From Phyllobacterium myrsinacearum (GTDB taxonomy: Bacteria; Pseudomonadota; Alphaproteobacteria; Rhizobiales; Rhizobiaceae), in the NCBI RefSeq assembly GCF_014138285.1, contig NZ_JACGXN010000003.1, forward strand, positions 186,001 to 250,000: 64,000 nt of DNA, read 5' to 3'. A program made the translations under genes and the position numbers. The notes beneath the pieces were generated by a model that saw only the letters and a list, made by a program, of their open reading frames with translations, was not told the origin of the DNA and searched no databases. How positions within the stretch are numbered: the stretch's first letter is position 1; every line of letters starts with the position of its first letter. Below, piece after piece: positions 63,279 to 64,000 of the stretch.

Positions 63279-64000
63279 GTTTCTTCATCCATAGGCCGAT
63301 CTTTGCATCGGCAATCGCTATTGTGATGGTTCTTGCGGGGGCCATCAGCTATTTCCTGCTGCCGGTTTCACAGTTTCCGGATATTACCCCACCGCAGGTT
63401 GTCGTCAGCGCCAGTTATCCGGGAGCCAGCGCTCAGGTCGTCGCCGACACTGTGACTGCGCCGCTTGAGCAGCAGATCAATGGTGTGGCCGGGATGACTT
63501 ATATGTCGTCATCAAGTTCCAACGATGGCAGCGCCACGATCACGGTCACCTTTGATGTCGGCTATCCGCTCGATATTGCGGCCGTGGATGTGCAAAACCG
63601 CGTCAATCAGGCCAGTTCCTCCCTGCCCGCTATCGTCACGCAGTCTGGCGTTACCATTAAAAAGCAGAATCCAAACTTTGTACTTATCGTCAATCTCACC
63701 TCGCCGGACGGATCTGTAGACCCGGTCGCATTGAGCAATTACGCCTATCTGCAGATCGTTGATCCGCTGAAACGTGTGCCTGGTGTTGGCGATGTGCAAA
63801 TATTCGGTGAGCGCCGCTACTCGATGCGTGTGTGGCTCGATCCCGACAAACTTGCCAATCTCGGCGTGACTGCAGTGGATGTGCAGCAGGCCATCGCAGA
63901 ACAGAACGTACAGGTCGCCGCCGGAAAGATCGGACAATCCCCATCCCCGGCAGGCACGCCCTTCGAGATGCAGGTCAATGCCGTCGGGCGATTGAGCAGT
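63272..64000 (+). CDS. RND efflux pump inner-membrane transporter (AcrB/BepE family), 3' truncated by window edge
   Basis: The frame from GTG 63272 stays open to the window end (243 residues seen of about 1040). The N-terminus FFIHRPIFASAIAIVMVLAGAIS is helix 1 of HAE-1 pumps, followed by LPVSQFPDITPPQVVVSASYPGASA, VTAPLEQQINGVAGMTYMSS, VDVQNRVNQASSSLP and RVPGVGDVQIFGERRYSMRVWLD, all standard porter-domain landmarks of AcrB/MexB. It exports drugs or toxic compounds using the proton gradient. Controlled by the divergent TetR gene. A fusion-protein gene is not upstream; it may lie downstream beyond the window. Confidence 0.93.
   Translation, partial: MVSFFIHRPIFASAIAIVMVLAGAISYFLLPVSQFPDITPPQVVVSASYPGASAQVVADTVTAPLEQQINGVAGMTYMSSSSSNDGSATITVTFDVGYPLDIAAVDVQNRVNQASSSLPAIVTQSGVTIKKQNPNFVLIVNLTSPDGSVDPVALSNYAYLQIVDPLKRVPGVGDVQIFGERRYSMRVWLDPDKLANLGVTAVDVQQAIAEQNVQVAAGKIGQSPSPAGTPFEMQVNAVGRLSS

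Overview
The window reads as chromosomal DNA of an alphaproteobacterium of the order Hyphomicrobiales, most likely the Brucella/Ochrobactrum group. This is inferred from gene content (FecI/FecR iron uptake, many ABC uptake operons each with its own LysR or GntR regulator, a HisKA_2-type kinase, an RND pump beside TetR genes) and moderate-to-high GC. It is not proven by any marker gene. I saw no rRNA, tRNA, CRISPR array, intact insertion sequence or replication origin.

Layout. 1-1.1 kb: 3' part of an argininosuccinate-lyase/fumarase-superfamily gene. 1.5-7.5 kb: a cell-envelope redox operon on the minus strand (DsbD, a DsbA-like protein, an L,D-transpeptidase), divergent from an OmpR-type response regulator and its sensor kinase. 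A perfect PmrA/QseB-type box lies between them. 7.7-9.3 kb: a CSS-EAL c-di-GMP phosphodiesterase. 9.4-17.7 kb: LysR regulator divergent from a peptide operon (C26 gamma-glutamyl hydrolase, OppA, OppB, OppC, a class-A beta-lactamase-like hydrolase, fused OppDF). 18-20.3 kb: dgdR-dgdA, 2,2-dialkylglycine decarboxylase and its regulator. 20.7-27.8 kb: ECF sigma factor, FecR, TonB-dependent siderophore receptor, FhuD and FhuB, without an ATPase gene. 27.9-29 kb: a PAS/HisKA_2 kinase.

29-40.8 kb is an accessory region of small membrane and exported proteins of unknown function. It also holds a secreted trypsin-like protease, a Crp/Fnr regulator divergent from two tandem paralogues of an unrecognised beta-rich family, a Sel1-ankyrin periplasmic protein, a recombinase zinc-ribbon remnant and a truncated LysR pseudogene.

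40.8-48 kb: a second dipeptide-type ABC operon, here with a C45 (penicillin acyltransferase-like) enzyme, divergent from a GntR regulator that carries two DNA-binding domains in tandem. 48.3-53.6 kb: the most interesting locus, a Pls/PosA-type single-module NRPS (adenylation, carrier, membrane and hexapeptide-repeat domains) overlapping a polyamine-type GNAT acetyltransferase and a phosphopantetheinyl transferase. This looks like a self-contained pathway for a short cationic homopoly(amino acid). 53.6-60.2 kb: an operon matching E. coli ydcSTUV-patD in order and protein sizes (putrescine/GABA-type uptake and 1-pyrroline dehydrogenase), with a LysR gene upstream and a long REP-like inverted repeat inside it. 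60.3-64 kb: an LprI-like exported protein, a small membrane protein, two TetR repressors with clear palindromic operators, and the 5' part of an RND efflux pump preceded by a 72-residue ORF rather than a membrane fusion protein.
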